A DNA stretch of 64,000 nt from Deltaproteobacteria bacterium (lineage in GTDB: Bacteria; JADJOY01): the NCBI GenBank assembly GCA_016713535.1, contig JADJOY010000039.1, forward strand, positions 1 to 64,000. Reading direction: 5' to 3'. Position 1 is the stretch's first letter. Every line of letters starts with the position of its first letter. The notes beneath the pieces were generated by a model, which worked only from the letters and a program-made list of their open reading frames with translations, did not search any database and was not told where the DNA came from. The translations under genes and the position numbers were made by a program. This document shows positions 23,189-32,187 of this stretch, piece after piece.

Positions 23189-25666
23189 ATGCGATCCCCC
23201 AGCCTCTATCTCTCCGCGGCCGGCATCACGCTGCTGCTCGGCGCCGCCAAGGTGCTCGGCTTCGTCGAGAAGCAGTTCCTCGCGTTTCGCTTCGGCGCGT
23301 CCGTGGACGTGGATGCGTTCCTGATCGCCTTCGGCTTGATGATGGTGATCTTCGATCTGGCGCGGGCGGTGGTCGGGCCCGCGCTGCTACCGCTGCTCAC
23401 GCGCGCCGCCGCGAGCCACGGTGAGGGCGCCGCGTGGCGCGCGGCGGGCCGCGTCGCGGGGGTGATGGCGCTGGTGATGGCGGCGGTGAGCGCGGCGCTC
23501 GCGCTCGGCGCGCCACCGCTGGTGCGGCACGTCCTCGCACCCGGCCTCGACTCCGCGGCGCAGCACCACGTGGCCGTGCTCGCGCGCTGGGTGCTGCCGG
23601 CGCTGGTACCGCTCGGCGCGGCGCTCGTCACCTACACCGTGTTCCACGCGCTCGGCCGCTTCTTCGCACCGGCGCTCGGCGAGCTCACGTTCAAGCTCGC
23701 CGGCACGATCGCCCTGGTGGTCGTGTGGATCGACAGGACGGCGGGTCTCGAGGTCCTCGCCGCGGGCTACCTCGTGGGCGGCGTCGCGATGCTCGCCCTC
23801 CACCTCGTGGCGCTCGGTCCAGCGCGGCGCGCGCTCGTCGATCGCCAGGTCGCGCCCGCCCCGCTCGGCAGCGACACGTGGTCGGCGGCCTGGCCGATCG
23901 GCATCGCCGCGGCCGCGATCGGGCTGCGCCAGGTGCTGGAGGCGAGCTACGCGACCCACTTCGGAGGCGGCTCGGTGTCGCTGGTGGCGTACGCGTGGAA
24001 GCTCGTCGACCTGCCGACCGTGATCGCCGCAGAACCGCTCGCGGTCGTGTTCTTCGCGAGCTTCGCGCGCTCGGTGGCGAGCCGAGACGAAGCCGGCGCG
24101 CGTGCGGCCCTCGCGAGCGCGCTGCGCAGCTCGGTGCTGGTGGCGGTGCCGCTCGCGGTGGGCCTCGCGGCGCTCGCCGCGCCCACGGTCGCCTTGCTCT
24201 TCCAGTGGGGCTCGTTCGACGCCGGCGCGGCGGACGTGGCGGTGCGCCTGCTCCGCACCTACACGCCGGCGATGCCGCTGGTGTTCGTGGACCTGCTGCT
24301 CACCCGCTACGCGATCGCCCACGGCGAGGTTCGTCCCACGGTGCGCGCCGAGCTGGTCGCGACCGCGCTCAACATGCTCGCCTGGCCCGCGCTCGGCCGC
24401 TTCCTCGGCATCGCCGCGCTGCCCGCGGCCTTCGCTCTCGGCCGCGCGGTGAAGGTGACGCTGCTCGCCGCGCGGCTACGGGGGTCGCTCACCGCTGGCG
24501 AGGTGCGCAACGGCGTGAGCTTCGTGGCGCGGATCGCGGTCGCGGTGACCGTGGCGCGGCTGGTCCTCGGCGCCACCGCGACCGCGTTCGCCGACGGGAC
24601 CCCCGACGAGGGCCTCGTCGAGCGCATGCTCGCGCTCGCCCTGCCGGGTGCCGCGTTCGTGGCCGGCTACGGGGCGCTCACGGCGCTGCTCGGCATCGCA
24701 GAGATGCGTGCCCTCGGCGCGTGGCTGCGGCGCGCCGCGAGGCCGGGACTCGCGGCGCTGCTGGTGCCCTTCGCTACCACCACCGTCGGCGCGGCCGGCG
24801 CGGCGGAGATCGAGTGGAACCCCGACGCCGTGACGCTCCTGCCGGGCCCGATCGCGTTCCAGGCCGAGCACGACGGCAACACGGACATCTACTTCTTCGA
24901 CCCGTCGACGAGCGCCACGCGCCGGCTCACGGACGATCCCGCCGTCGATCGCTACCCCGCCTTCGCGGCCGATGGGAAGACCGTCTACTTCGTGTCGAAC
25001 CGCGGCGGCGTCGCGGGCATCCACCGCGTGGCGCTCGCCACCGGTGTCACCGAGCCGGTCGTCGTCGGACCGGAGCGGGCGGAGGACCCCGCGCCCACCC
25101 CCGACGGCAAGAGCCTCCTCTTCACGCGCTCGCCGGGACGTCTCGGCTGGAACCTCGTCTCGCTCGACCTCGCGAGCGGCGCCGAGCGCCCGCTCACCCA
25201 CGCCACGGTCGCCCGCTACGCGCATCCATCGGTCAGCGCGGACGGAGCCCGGGTCGCCTTCACGCGCAACGAGGGACGAGGCTGGCAGGTGGGCACGCTC
25301 GAGGTCGCGACGCCGGACCACGTCCGCGACGTCACGAGCGATCCCGGCGCGTGCCGCCCGGACGCCTCCGGCCCCGACGGCGCGATCGCGTTCGTGACCC
25401 AGCGCTGGGACGGCAAGGGTGACATCGCGGTCACCTCGCGGCGCGGCGGCGCCGCTCGCCGTATCACCGCGACGACCTCTTACGACTACTTCCCGGCGTG
25501 GAGCCGTGACGGGCGCTGGATCGCGTTCGCGTCCACCACCGCGAAGGACAAGGGGCCCGGCGGCCGCGGCCCCTGGCACCTGGCGCTCGCCGCGGCCGAC
25601 GGCAGCCGCACGCTCTGGCTCACGCGCTCGTCGGGCAGCGAGCTCGAGCCGACCTTCGCGCCCTAA
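23189..25666 (+). CDS. MurJ/MviN-like flippase fused to a TolB-type beta-propeller
   Basis: Seen: 825 residues in one unbroken frame. Residues 1 to about 530 are a polytopic MOP-superfamily flippase (ITLLLGAAKVLGFVEKQFLA, VVGPALLPLLTRA, FASFARSVASRDEAGARAAL, LLFQWGSFDAG). After a hydrophobic segment near 525-540, residues 545-825 form PD40/TolB-like repeats (RRLTDDPAVDRYPAFAADGK, ARYAHPSVSADGARVAFTRN, YDYFPAWSRDGRWIAFAST). Known: MurJ-type proteins flip lipid-linked precursors; TolB propellers are periplasmic protein-binding modules. Inferred: the propeller sits in the periplasm, tethered to the flippase. Fusion through a missed stop is unlikely because the linker is in frame and well used. 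The stop overlaps the convergent SRPBCC gene. Confidence 0.85.
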   Translation: MRSPSLYLSAAGITLLLGAAKVLGFVEKQFLAFRFGASVDVDAFLIAFGLMMVIFDLARAVVGPALLPLLTRAAASHGEGAAWRAAGRVAGVMALVMAAVSAALALGAPPLVRHVLAPGLDSAAQHHVAVLARWVLPALVPLGAALVTYTVFHALGRFFAPALGELTFKLAGTIALVVVWIDRTAGLEVLAAGYLVGGVAMLALHLVALGPARRALVDRQVAPAPLGSDTWSAAWPIGIAAAAIGLRQVLEASYATHFGGGSVSLVAYAWKLVDLPTVIAAEPLAVVFFASFARSVASRDEAGARAALASALRSSVLVAVPLAVGLAALAAPTVALLFQWGSFDAGAADVAVRLLRTYTPAMPLVFVDLLLTRYAIAHGEVRPTVRAELVATALNMLAWPALGRFLGIAALPAAFALGRAVKVTLLAARLRGSLTAGEVRNGVSFVARIAVAVTVARLVLGATATAFADGTPDEGLVERMLALALPGAAFVAGYGALTALLGIAEMRALGAWLRRAARPGLAALLVPFATTTVGAAGAAEIEWNPDAVTLLPGPIAFQAEHDGNTDIYFFDPSTSATRRLTDDPAVDRYPAFAADGKTVYFVSNRGGVAGIHRVALATGVTEPVVVGPERAEDPAPTPDGKSLLFTRSPGRLGWNLVSLDLASGAERPLTHATVARYAHPSVSADGARVAFTRNEGRGWQVGTLEVATPDHVRDVTSDPGACRPDASGPDGAIAFVTQRWDGKGDIAVTSRRGGAARRITATTSYDYFPAWSRDGRWIAFASTTAKDKGPGGRGPWHLALAAADGSRTLWLTRSSGSELEPTFAP

Positions 25667-26169
25667 CGCTTGGCCGCCTTCTTGGCAGGCTTGCCCGCCG
25701 CACCCGACTCGAGGGTGCGCGTGAGGTTGGCGAGGTACTGCTCGATCAAGGAGTCGTACTCGCGCTTCACGAACGGCGTGACCAGCGACTTCACGAGGCC
25801 CGGGAACGGCAGCTCCATGTCACCCTTGTTGAGCAGCCGCAGCCGGGTCTTTCCGCTCGGCAATCCGCTGACCTCCCAGCTTCCGCCCACGGTCGCGTTG
25901 CCCTCGCCGAGGATCGGCGTCCAGGTGACGGTCTTCTTCTTGGGATCGTTGACGTAGCGCGACGCGTAGACGGTCTGCACGAAGTACTTGTCGATGCCGA
26001 TCTTCTGCGTCTCGAGCCGGTAGCCGCCGTCACCCAGGTCGGTGAGGCGCTCGATCTTGGGCAGGTGGCTCACCGACTTCGGCACGTCGGCCACCAGCGC
26101 GAACGCGGTCGCGGCGTCGCACGCCACCTCGATGGTACGGTCCACGGTCACGGACACGGTGAAGGCCAT
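25663..26169 (-). CDS. SRPBCC (START-like) lipid-binding-fold protein
   Basis: Seen: 168 residues, MAFTVSVTVDRTIEVACDAA, VADVPKSVSHLPKIERLTDL and LRLLNKGDMELPFPGLVKSL, ending in a Lys/Ala-rich tail. The beta-alpha-beta4-helix pattern and the DVPKSVSHLP motif fit the polyketide-cyclase/DUF1997-like SRPBCC group. Ligand unknown. Its stop codon overlaps that of the convergent flippase-propeller gene by a few bases, so the two transcripts must overlap. Confidence 0.75.
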   Translation of the reverse strand: MAFTVSVTVDRTIEVACDAATAFALVADVPKSVSHLPKIERLTDLGDGGYRLETQKIGIDKYFVQTVYASRYVNDPKKKTVTWTPILGEGNATVGGSWEVSGLPSGKTRLRLLNKGDMELPFPGLVKSLVTPFVKREYDSLIEQYLANLTRTLESGAAGKPAKKAAKR

Positions 26170-26324
26170 GGCTTCCTCCGGGAAGGCCCGCGTGGCGAGC
26201 CGCGCCCACCATCGCTCGGGCCGCAGACGTCGTCGAGCCCTTCCGGGCGTCTCGGGGCGCAGGTATCCTCGCGCGTCCCCGAATCCTCGGGGTCCGGCCT
26301 TCGCTCGCCCTCGGGACCCCGTCC

Positions 26325-27497
26325 ATGTCCGATCGCGCCGCGCGACGAATCCAGGAAATCGACCAGCACGCCCTCGCTCGCGACCTCGCGGCCCTCAAGA
26401 GCGAGCTCGACGTCACCTCGGGCGAGGCCGACCTCGTCCACCTGCGCAAGATGATGCGCTGGAGCCGCGCCGCGTCGGTGCTGGGCTTCGCCACCGCGTG
26501 GATCGCGCCCAACCCGGTCTCGGCCGTGGCGCTCGGGCTCGCGGTGTTCACGCGCTGGGCGATCGTCGGTCACCACGTCTGCCACGGCGCCTACGACAAG
26601 ATCCCGGGGCGCCCCGAGCACCCTCGACTCGAAGCGCTTCGGTCGCGGCTGGCGGCGCTTCGTCGACTGGTTCGACTGGCTGATCCCGGAGGCCTGGCAC
26701 CAAGAGCACGACCTCGACCACCACTACAACCTCGGCGAAGCCGCCGATCCAGATACCGTCGACGTGAATACGCGCTGGATGAAGGAGCGCCGGCTGCCGA
26801 TGGGCCTGCGCTACGCCTTCATCGGGCCGCTCGCGTCGACCTGGCGATTCAGCTACTACGCCGCCAACACGATCCACTCGATGCACGCGGCGCGCGAGCG
26901 CCGCGCCGGCACCGCCTCACCGAGCGGCGCGACGATGCTCAGGCGTGACCTGTGGCTGCCGTGGTACCCGCGTGGGCGCGACCTGGTGCTCCAGAGCTGG
27001 CTCGCCTACGGCCTCGCGCGCTTCGTGCTGCTCCCGCGCTCGTCTATCCGGTGAGCCCGTGGGCCGCGTTCTCGCTGGCGGTGAACCTGGTGCTCGGCGA
27101 GCTCTACGCGAACCTGCACAGCTTCGTGGTGATCGTGAGCAACCACGCCGGAGGCGACCTCTACCGCTTCGACCTGCCCGCCCGGAGCAAGGCCGAGTTC
27201 CAGCTCCGCCAGATCCTCGCCTCGGTGAACTTCCGCACCGGCGGCGACCTCAACGACTTCCTGCACGGCTTCCTCAACTACCAGATCGAGCACCACCTGT
27301 GGCCCTCGTGGAGCCCGCGCCAGTACCAGCGCGCCCAGCCGCGCGTGAAGGAGATCTGCGCGCGCCACGGCGTGCCCTACGTTCAGCAGCCGGTGTGGCA
27401 GCGGCTGCGGCGGCTGGTGGGCGTGATCGTGGGCACCGAGGAGCCGACGCTGGTCGACACCCGCGAGCCCGACGACGTGCTCACACCGGCCGCTTGA
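26325..27497 (+). CDS. Membrane fatty-acid desaturase, two compensating frame breaks
   Basis: Seen: ATG 26325 (MSDRAARRIQEIDQHALARD), then three histidine boxes in order: HHVCHGAYDK, WHQEHDLDHHYNLGE and NYQIEHHLWPSW, with hydrophobic segments between. Frame breaks near 26625 and 27040 leave the total divisible by three (about 390 residues). Known: membrane desaturases use these histidines to hold a di-iron centre that inserts a double bond in lipid-bound or CoA-bound acyl chains. The QIEHHLWP box is that of acyl-lipid desaturases. The 3' end overlaps the aldehyde dehydrogenase 3' end by 17 bp (convergent). Confidence 0.88.
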
Positions 27498-28997
27498 GCG
27501 CCCTGGGCAGCAGGAACGGCAGCTTCAGCACCGCCGCGACGTTGCCGCCGAGCTGCGACACGACGGCGCGCATCAGCGACGTCACCTCGCCGCCGTAGGG
27601 ATACCACCAGCTCTCCTTGGGGCCGGTGCTCTTGTCGCTCAGCACGAACGCCGGGCGCGTCATCTCGAGGAGCCCGTACTTCGAGTTGGTCACGCCGTGA
27701 CCCGTCTCCTTGACGCCGCCCCACGGCGCCGACGTCAGCGCGCCGGTGAAGACGCAGTTGTTGATCGTCGCGACGCCCACCTCGAGGCGCCGCGCCAGCA
27801 CCTCGGCGCGCGCCAGGTCGGAAGTCCACACCGAGCCGGTGAGCCCGAACTTGGCGCGGTTCGCCTCCGCGATCGCCTCCTCGGCGTCCTTCACGCGGAT
27901 GATCGGGAGCGTCGGCCCGAAGGTCTCCTCGACCAGGAAGGTGGCGTTGCGATCGGCCACCTCGATCACCGTGGGCTGGAAGAAGAGCGAGCCCGCGACG
28001 CGCTCGCCGCCCGCGAGGATCTTGCTGCCGGTGTCGCGCGCGTTCTGGACATGGCCCACGACCAGCGCCATCTGCTTGTCGTTGCGCAGCGGTCCGACGT
28101 CGTCGCCGAGGCGCAGCCGACCAACCCTCTCGACGAGCGCCGGGACGAAGCGATCGTAGATCGCGTCCTCCACGTAGAGCCGCTCGATCGAGGCGCAGTT
28201 CTGGCCGGCGTTGGTGAACGCCCCCCACAGCACACCGTTCACGGCCCGCTCGAACGGCGCGTCCGCGAGCACGATCGCCGCGTCCTTGCCGGAGAGCTCG
28301 GTCGAGCACGGGATCAGCCGCTCGCCGCAGCGCTTCGCGATCTCCTTTCCGACGCTCACCGAGCCGATGAAGTTGATCTTGTCGGCGAGCTCGATGACCA
28401 CCCCGGGACCTCGCGCCCTCCGTAGCCCACGACCAGCACGTCCTTCGGGAGGTTCTCGACGAACACCTTCGCCAGGACCTGGCCGATGAGGGTCGCGTCG
28501 ACCGACGGCTTGAACGCGACCGCGTTGCCCGCGACCAGCGCCGGCACGATCGCGCGCATCGGCAGCGCCACCGGGTAATTCCAGCTACTCAGCACCCCCA
28601 CCACGCCGAGCGGGCGGTGCTCGATGACGCCGCGCTTGCCCGGGTAGTTGAGCGGGTTGATGGGCACCCGCTCGGGGGCGAGGATGCGCGCCGCGTGCTT
28701 GAGGTAGAAGTCGAAGAGCTCGAGGTTGGCGATGATCTCGCCGCCCAGGATCTCCGGTAACGGCTTGCCGGTCTCCTTGCGGACCGCGTCGATCAGCTCC
28801 TCGGAGCGCGCGTGGAACGCCTTGCGGCACTTCCGCAGCGCGTCGAGCCGCGCCGCGAGCCCGCGGGCGGCCCAGCCCGGCTGCGCGGCCCGCGCGGCGC
28901 GTACGCGCGCCTCCATCTCGGCGGGGGGCGTGCGCTCGATCTCGGCCACGACCTGACCATCGAGTGGGGACGTGATTCGCATGGTTGCGGCGCTCAT
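27481..28997 (-). CDS. NAD(P)-dependent aldehyde dehydrogenase, one frame break
   Basis: Seen: ATG 28997 after GAGGAGGAG; SSWNYPVALPMRAIVPALVA, FKPSVDAT, catalytic base region STELSGKDAAIV, catalytic cysteine in FTNAGQNCASIERLYV, and EETFGPTLPI. About 505 residues after restoring one base near 28405 (between VPG and the NAD-binding helix). Known: oxidises aldehydes to acids; the sequence is nearest to the succinate-semialdehyde/coniferyl-aldehyde-type branch, but the substrate cannot be assigned. It could act on fatty aldehydes given the neighbouring desaturase, which is inference only. Confidence 0.9.
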
Positions 28998-29140
28998 CTC
29001 GCTGCTCCTCCTCGGGAATCGGGCCCCCAAGTGTGGCAGACGCGCCGCGGGATCGGCGGCTCCACCACGATTGTCAGGATTTACCCGATGATCGACGAAC
29101 CATTGTCGCCACCACATCCTCCGCTCGATATGATCCGCGC

Positions 29141-31294
29141 ATGTTCCATTCGGACCGACCCCACTCCGGCGAGAGCGCGCGCCGGCTCTCGACCTGGGCC
29201 TCGCGCGTCCGGCTGCCGTGGCTGTCGCGCCTCGCCGCGCTGTTCGCGGTCGGCATCGCGCTGGTCGGTCTCGGCGTCGACCGCGCGGCGCGCCACGAGT
29301 CCGAGCAGCACCTGCGCTCCGACCTGGAGAACAGCCTCGCCTCCTACGAAGCGATCCTCGCCACCTGGGCCCAGGGCCTCGAGGCGGTGGTCGCCGAGGC
29401 CGCGCGCGAGCCGAGCCTCACCGCCGAGGTACGCGATCTGGAGCGGCTCCGCGACCAGCCGGACGCGCTGCGCGCCTCGTCGGCGCTGGCACGGCTCCGC
29501 GAACGCCTCGCGCCGCTCACCGGTGACACCCGGGCGGCGGAGTTCGCGGTCCTCGACGCGAGAGGGCGGTGCCTCGCCGCGAGCGACGACGTCCACGTCG
29601 GCGCCGCGATCAACGACGAGCTCTCCGATTGGCTGCACCAGGCGCTTGCGGGCGCCGTCGCCGTCACACCTCCGCTCGAGCTGACGGTGCTCACCGCGCC
29701 CGACCATCCCGACCACCTCGAACCGCGCGTGACCGCGCTCGTCAGCGCACCGGTCACCGATCGGGATGGCGAGCCGAAGGCCGTGCTGGCCTTCCTGGTC
29801 GATCTGAACGCGACGCTGTCCCGGCTGCTCTCGACGTTCCAGCTCGAGAGCCAAGGCGCCGACGCCTACGCGTTCGACGGGGGCGGCCGCCGGATCGCAG
29901 GAGGCACCCACCGCGCGGCGCTGGTGGCGCTCGGGCACGGCGACGATCGGCTGGACCGCGGAGCGCCCGGCCCGACGCTGCGCGATCCGGGCGGCGACCT
30001 GCTCTCCGGCTTTCGCCCCACGGTCCCCACGGTGGGGCTGCCGCTCGTCCGCCCGGTGGCACTCGCGCTCAGCGGCACCGACGGCTACGACACCGAGGGT
30101 TACCGCTCCTACACGGGCCGGTACGTGGTGGGCGCGTGGAAGTGGCTCACCTCCTACGGGCTCGGGATCGTCACCGAGCGCGACCGCGACGCGGTCTTCC
30201 GCCACCACCGGGTGCCGCGCTTCGCGATCTCGATGGCGAGCGGGATCGCGCTCATGAGTGCCTTCGCGGGGCTGCTGTCGTCGTGGGCGTTCGCGCGTCT
30301 CGCCCAGGGCGCCGAGGCCGGACGGGCCGTCGGCCCCTACGAGCTGCTCGAGCGCATCGGCGTGGGCGCCATGGGGGAGGTGTTCCTCGCCCAGCACGCG
30401 CTGCTCAGGCGCCCGACCGCGATCAAGCTCATCCACTCCGACGTCACCGGCTCGAGGGCCACGCGGCGCTTCGAGAGCGAGGTCGCGACCACCGCGAGCC
30501 TGAGCCACCCCAACACCATCTCGATCTACGACTACGGCCGCACCAGCGACGGCACGCTCTACTTCGCGATGGAGTACCTGCGTGGCTTCACCGTGGGGAA
30601 GATGGTCGAGCGCTTCGGTGCGGTCCCGGAGCCGCGCGCCCTGCTGATCCTCGCCCGCATCGCGTCCGCGCTGGCGGAGGCACACGGCATCGGCATCGTG
30701 CACGGCGACATCAGCTCGCAGAACGTCATGCTCTGCAAGGTGGGCGGCATCGCCGACTTCGTGAAGATCCTCGATTTCGGCCTGGCGCGGCGCGCCGACC
30801 TAACGCCCCAGCGCACCGACGAGGAGGTGGTCGGCACGCCCGCGTTCATGGCCCCCGAGGCGTTCGATCACTCGAGCCCGATCGGCCCGCGCACCGACCT
30901 CTACGCCATCGGCGCGCTCGGCTACTACCTCGTGACCGGGCACGCGCCCTTCGAGCTCGCGAACGCGTTCCAGATCTACGAGGCGCACTTGCGCACCCCC
31001 GTGCCGCGCCCGAGCGAGCGCGCCGGACACCCCATCGATCCGACGCTCGAGCAGGTGCTGCTCGACTGCCTCGAGAAGGATCCGGAGCGGCGCCCGGCCG
31101 GCATCGCGGTGCTCGAGGCCCGCCTCAGGGCGTGCCCGGGCTTCGGCGCCTGGACCCTCGCCGACGCGGACCGGTGGTGGAACCAGCACGCGGCACAGCT
31201 CGTGCCCAAGCTCGAGTCGTTCCCGAGCGCGGAAGAAGACCTCGCGGCCGCGCGCGCCAAGACCGTGGCGCTGCTGCGCCCTCCCCGCCCCTGA
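29141..31294 (+). CDS. Membrane Ser/Thr protein kinase with extracytoplasmic sensor domain
   Basis: Seen: 717 residues. Membrane helix at about 20-45 (LSRLAALFAVGIALVGLGV), an extracytoplasmic region of about 330 residues resembling a double-Cache sensor, a second helix near 360-385 (ISMASGIALMSAFAGLLSSW), then the kinase: glycine loop GVGAMGEVF near 407, Lys in AIKLI near 428, catalytic loop VHGDISSQNVM near 520, DFGLAR, GTPAFMAPEAF. Known: Pkn2-type kinases with HRDVSPxN loops are common in myxobacteria. Here the loop reads HGDISSQN, so the HRD arginine is Gly and the usual Lys is Ser. The catalytic Asp is kept. No ribosome-binding site is obvious before the ATG. Divergent from the aldehyde dehydrogenase. 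Confidence 0.92.
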   Translation: MFHSDRPHSGESARRLSTWASRVRLPWLSRLAALFAVGIALVGLGVDRAARHESEQHLRSDLENSLASYEAILATWAQGLEAVVAEAAREPSLTAEVRDLERLRDQPDALRASSALARLRERLAPLTGDTRAAEFAVLDARGRCLAASDDVHVGAAINDELSDWLHQALAGAVAVTPPLELTVLTAPDHPDHLEPRVTALVSAPVTDRDGEPKAVLAFLVDLNATLSRLLSTFQLESQGADAYAFDGGGRRIAGGTHRAALVALGHGDDRLDRGAPGPTLRDPGGDLLSGFRPTVPTVGLPLVRPVALALSGTDGYDTEGYRSYTGRYVVGAWKWLTSYGLGIVTERDRDAVFRHHRVPRFAISMASGIALMSAFAGLLSSWAFARLAQGAEAGRAVGPYELLERIGVGAMGEVFLAQHALLRRPTAIKLIHSDVTGSRATRRFESEVATTASLSHPNTISIYDYGRTSDGTLYFAMEYLRGFTVGKMVERFGAVPEPRALLILARIASALAEAHGIGIVHGDISSQNVMLCKVGGIADFVKILDFGLARRADLTPQRTDEEVVGTPAFMAPEAFDHSSPIGPRTDLYAIGALGYYLVTGHAPFELANAFQIYEAHLRTPVPRPSERAGHPIDPTLEQVLLDCLEKDPERRPAGIAVLEARLRACPGFGAWTLADADRWWNQHAAQLVPKLESFPSAEEDLAAARAKTVALLRPPRP

Positions 31295-31386
31295 CCCGGC
31301 GAGCGCCCCACTCCTCTTTCCGCTCCTCGTGATGCGGATAGGCTGGGCCTTCATGTCCGCGGAGCGCCGCTGGCCGGTGTGAACCC

Positions 31387-31512
31387 ATGGTGCGCAACCT
31401 CGACAACGTGCTGATCCACTTCGCGGCCGTGGCTTTCGCGATGGGATACGGTGCGTCGCTCGTGCCGGTGGTCGCGGGACGCATACCCGGCGGCCGCGAG
31501 GCAGGCGACTGA
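31387..31512 (+). CDS. 41-residue single-helix membrane peptide
   Basis: Seen: MVRNLDNVLIHFAAVAFAMG followed by YGASLVPVVAGRIPGG and a charged tail; one hydrophobic segment. It ends 8 bp before the LysE-family gene, in the same direction, which suggests cotranslation. No family recognised; the reading could be a chance ORF in G+C-rich DNA. Confidence 0.4.
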   Translation: MVRNLDNVLIHFAAVAFAMGYGASLVPVVAGRIPGGREAGD

Positions 31513-31520
31513 GCACGCGC

Positions 31521-32174
31521 ATGGCCGCCACCGGCGATCTGCTCTCCGCCTTGCTGCTCGGTATCGTGAGCGGCTTCATCGGCTCGATCCTGGTCGCCGG
31601 GCCGATCTCGGTGCTGGTGCTGAGCCGCATCGCCCAGCACCACGACCGCGAAGGGTGGAGCCTCGCTGCGGGAGCGGCGGTCGCCGAGGGCACCTACGCC
31701 GCCCTGGCCGGGCTCGGCGCCAAGCTCCTGGTCGGCCTCGAGGGCATGCTCGCGACCGGCGGGCGCGCCCTCGGCGCGCTGCTGGTGCTCGCCCTCGGCT
31801 TGATGCTGGTCCGGCCGACCCACCTGCCGGGTGCGCCCCCGAAGCCGCGCGTGCAGCGCGCCGGACGGGGCTTCTGGCTCGGCTTCATGATCGCCGCGGT
31901 CAATCCAGCGCTCGCCGCCGGGTGGGCAGCGGCCATCGCGGCGCTCGTGTCGTGGGGACTGCTCTCGGGTGGCCACCTCTCGGCGATGGCGTTCGGACTG
32001 GGCGTGAGCGTCGGGGTGATCTCGTGGTTCACCCTCGCGATCCTGGGGCTCCGCAACGTCCGCGAGAAGATCCGCCCCACCACGGCGCTGCGCGTCCGTC
32101 ACGCGGCGGGGATGGTGTTGATCTTGATCGGCGCCGCGCTGGCCCTCAAGATGCTGGCCGTCGAGCTCTTGTGA
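31521..32174 (+). CDS. LysE/RhtB-family amino-acid exporter
   Basis: Seen: 217 residues, six hydrophobic segments, and the family start LLLGIVSGFIGSILVAGPIS (G-x3-G...P pattern of the first helix pair). GFWLGFMIAAVNPALAAGW matches the conserved NP region of the fourth helix. Known: LysE-type carriers export amino acids or related metabolites across the inner membrane. Substrate unknown. The next gene starts 13 bp downstream, so it may be the head of a short operon with the two LYE-module proteins. Confidence 0.85.
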   Translation: MAATGDLLSALLLGIVSGFIGSILVAGPISVLVLSRIAQHHDREGWSLAAGAAVAEGTYAALAGLGAKLLVGLEGMLATGGRALGALLVLALGLMLVRPTHLPGAPPKPRVQRAGRGFWLGFMIAAVNPALAAGWAAAIAALVSWGLLSGGHLSAMAFGLGVSVGVISWFTLAILGLRNVREKIRPTTALRVRHAAGMVLILIGAALALKMLAVELL

Positions 32175-32187
32175 CGGCGCCCCCCGG

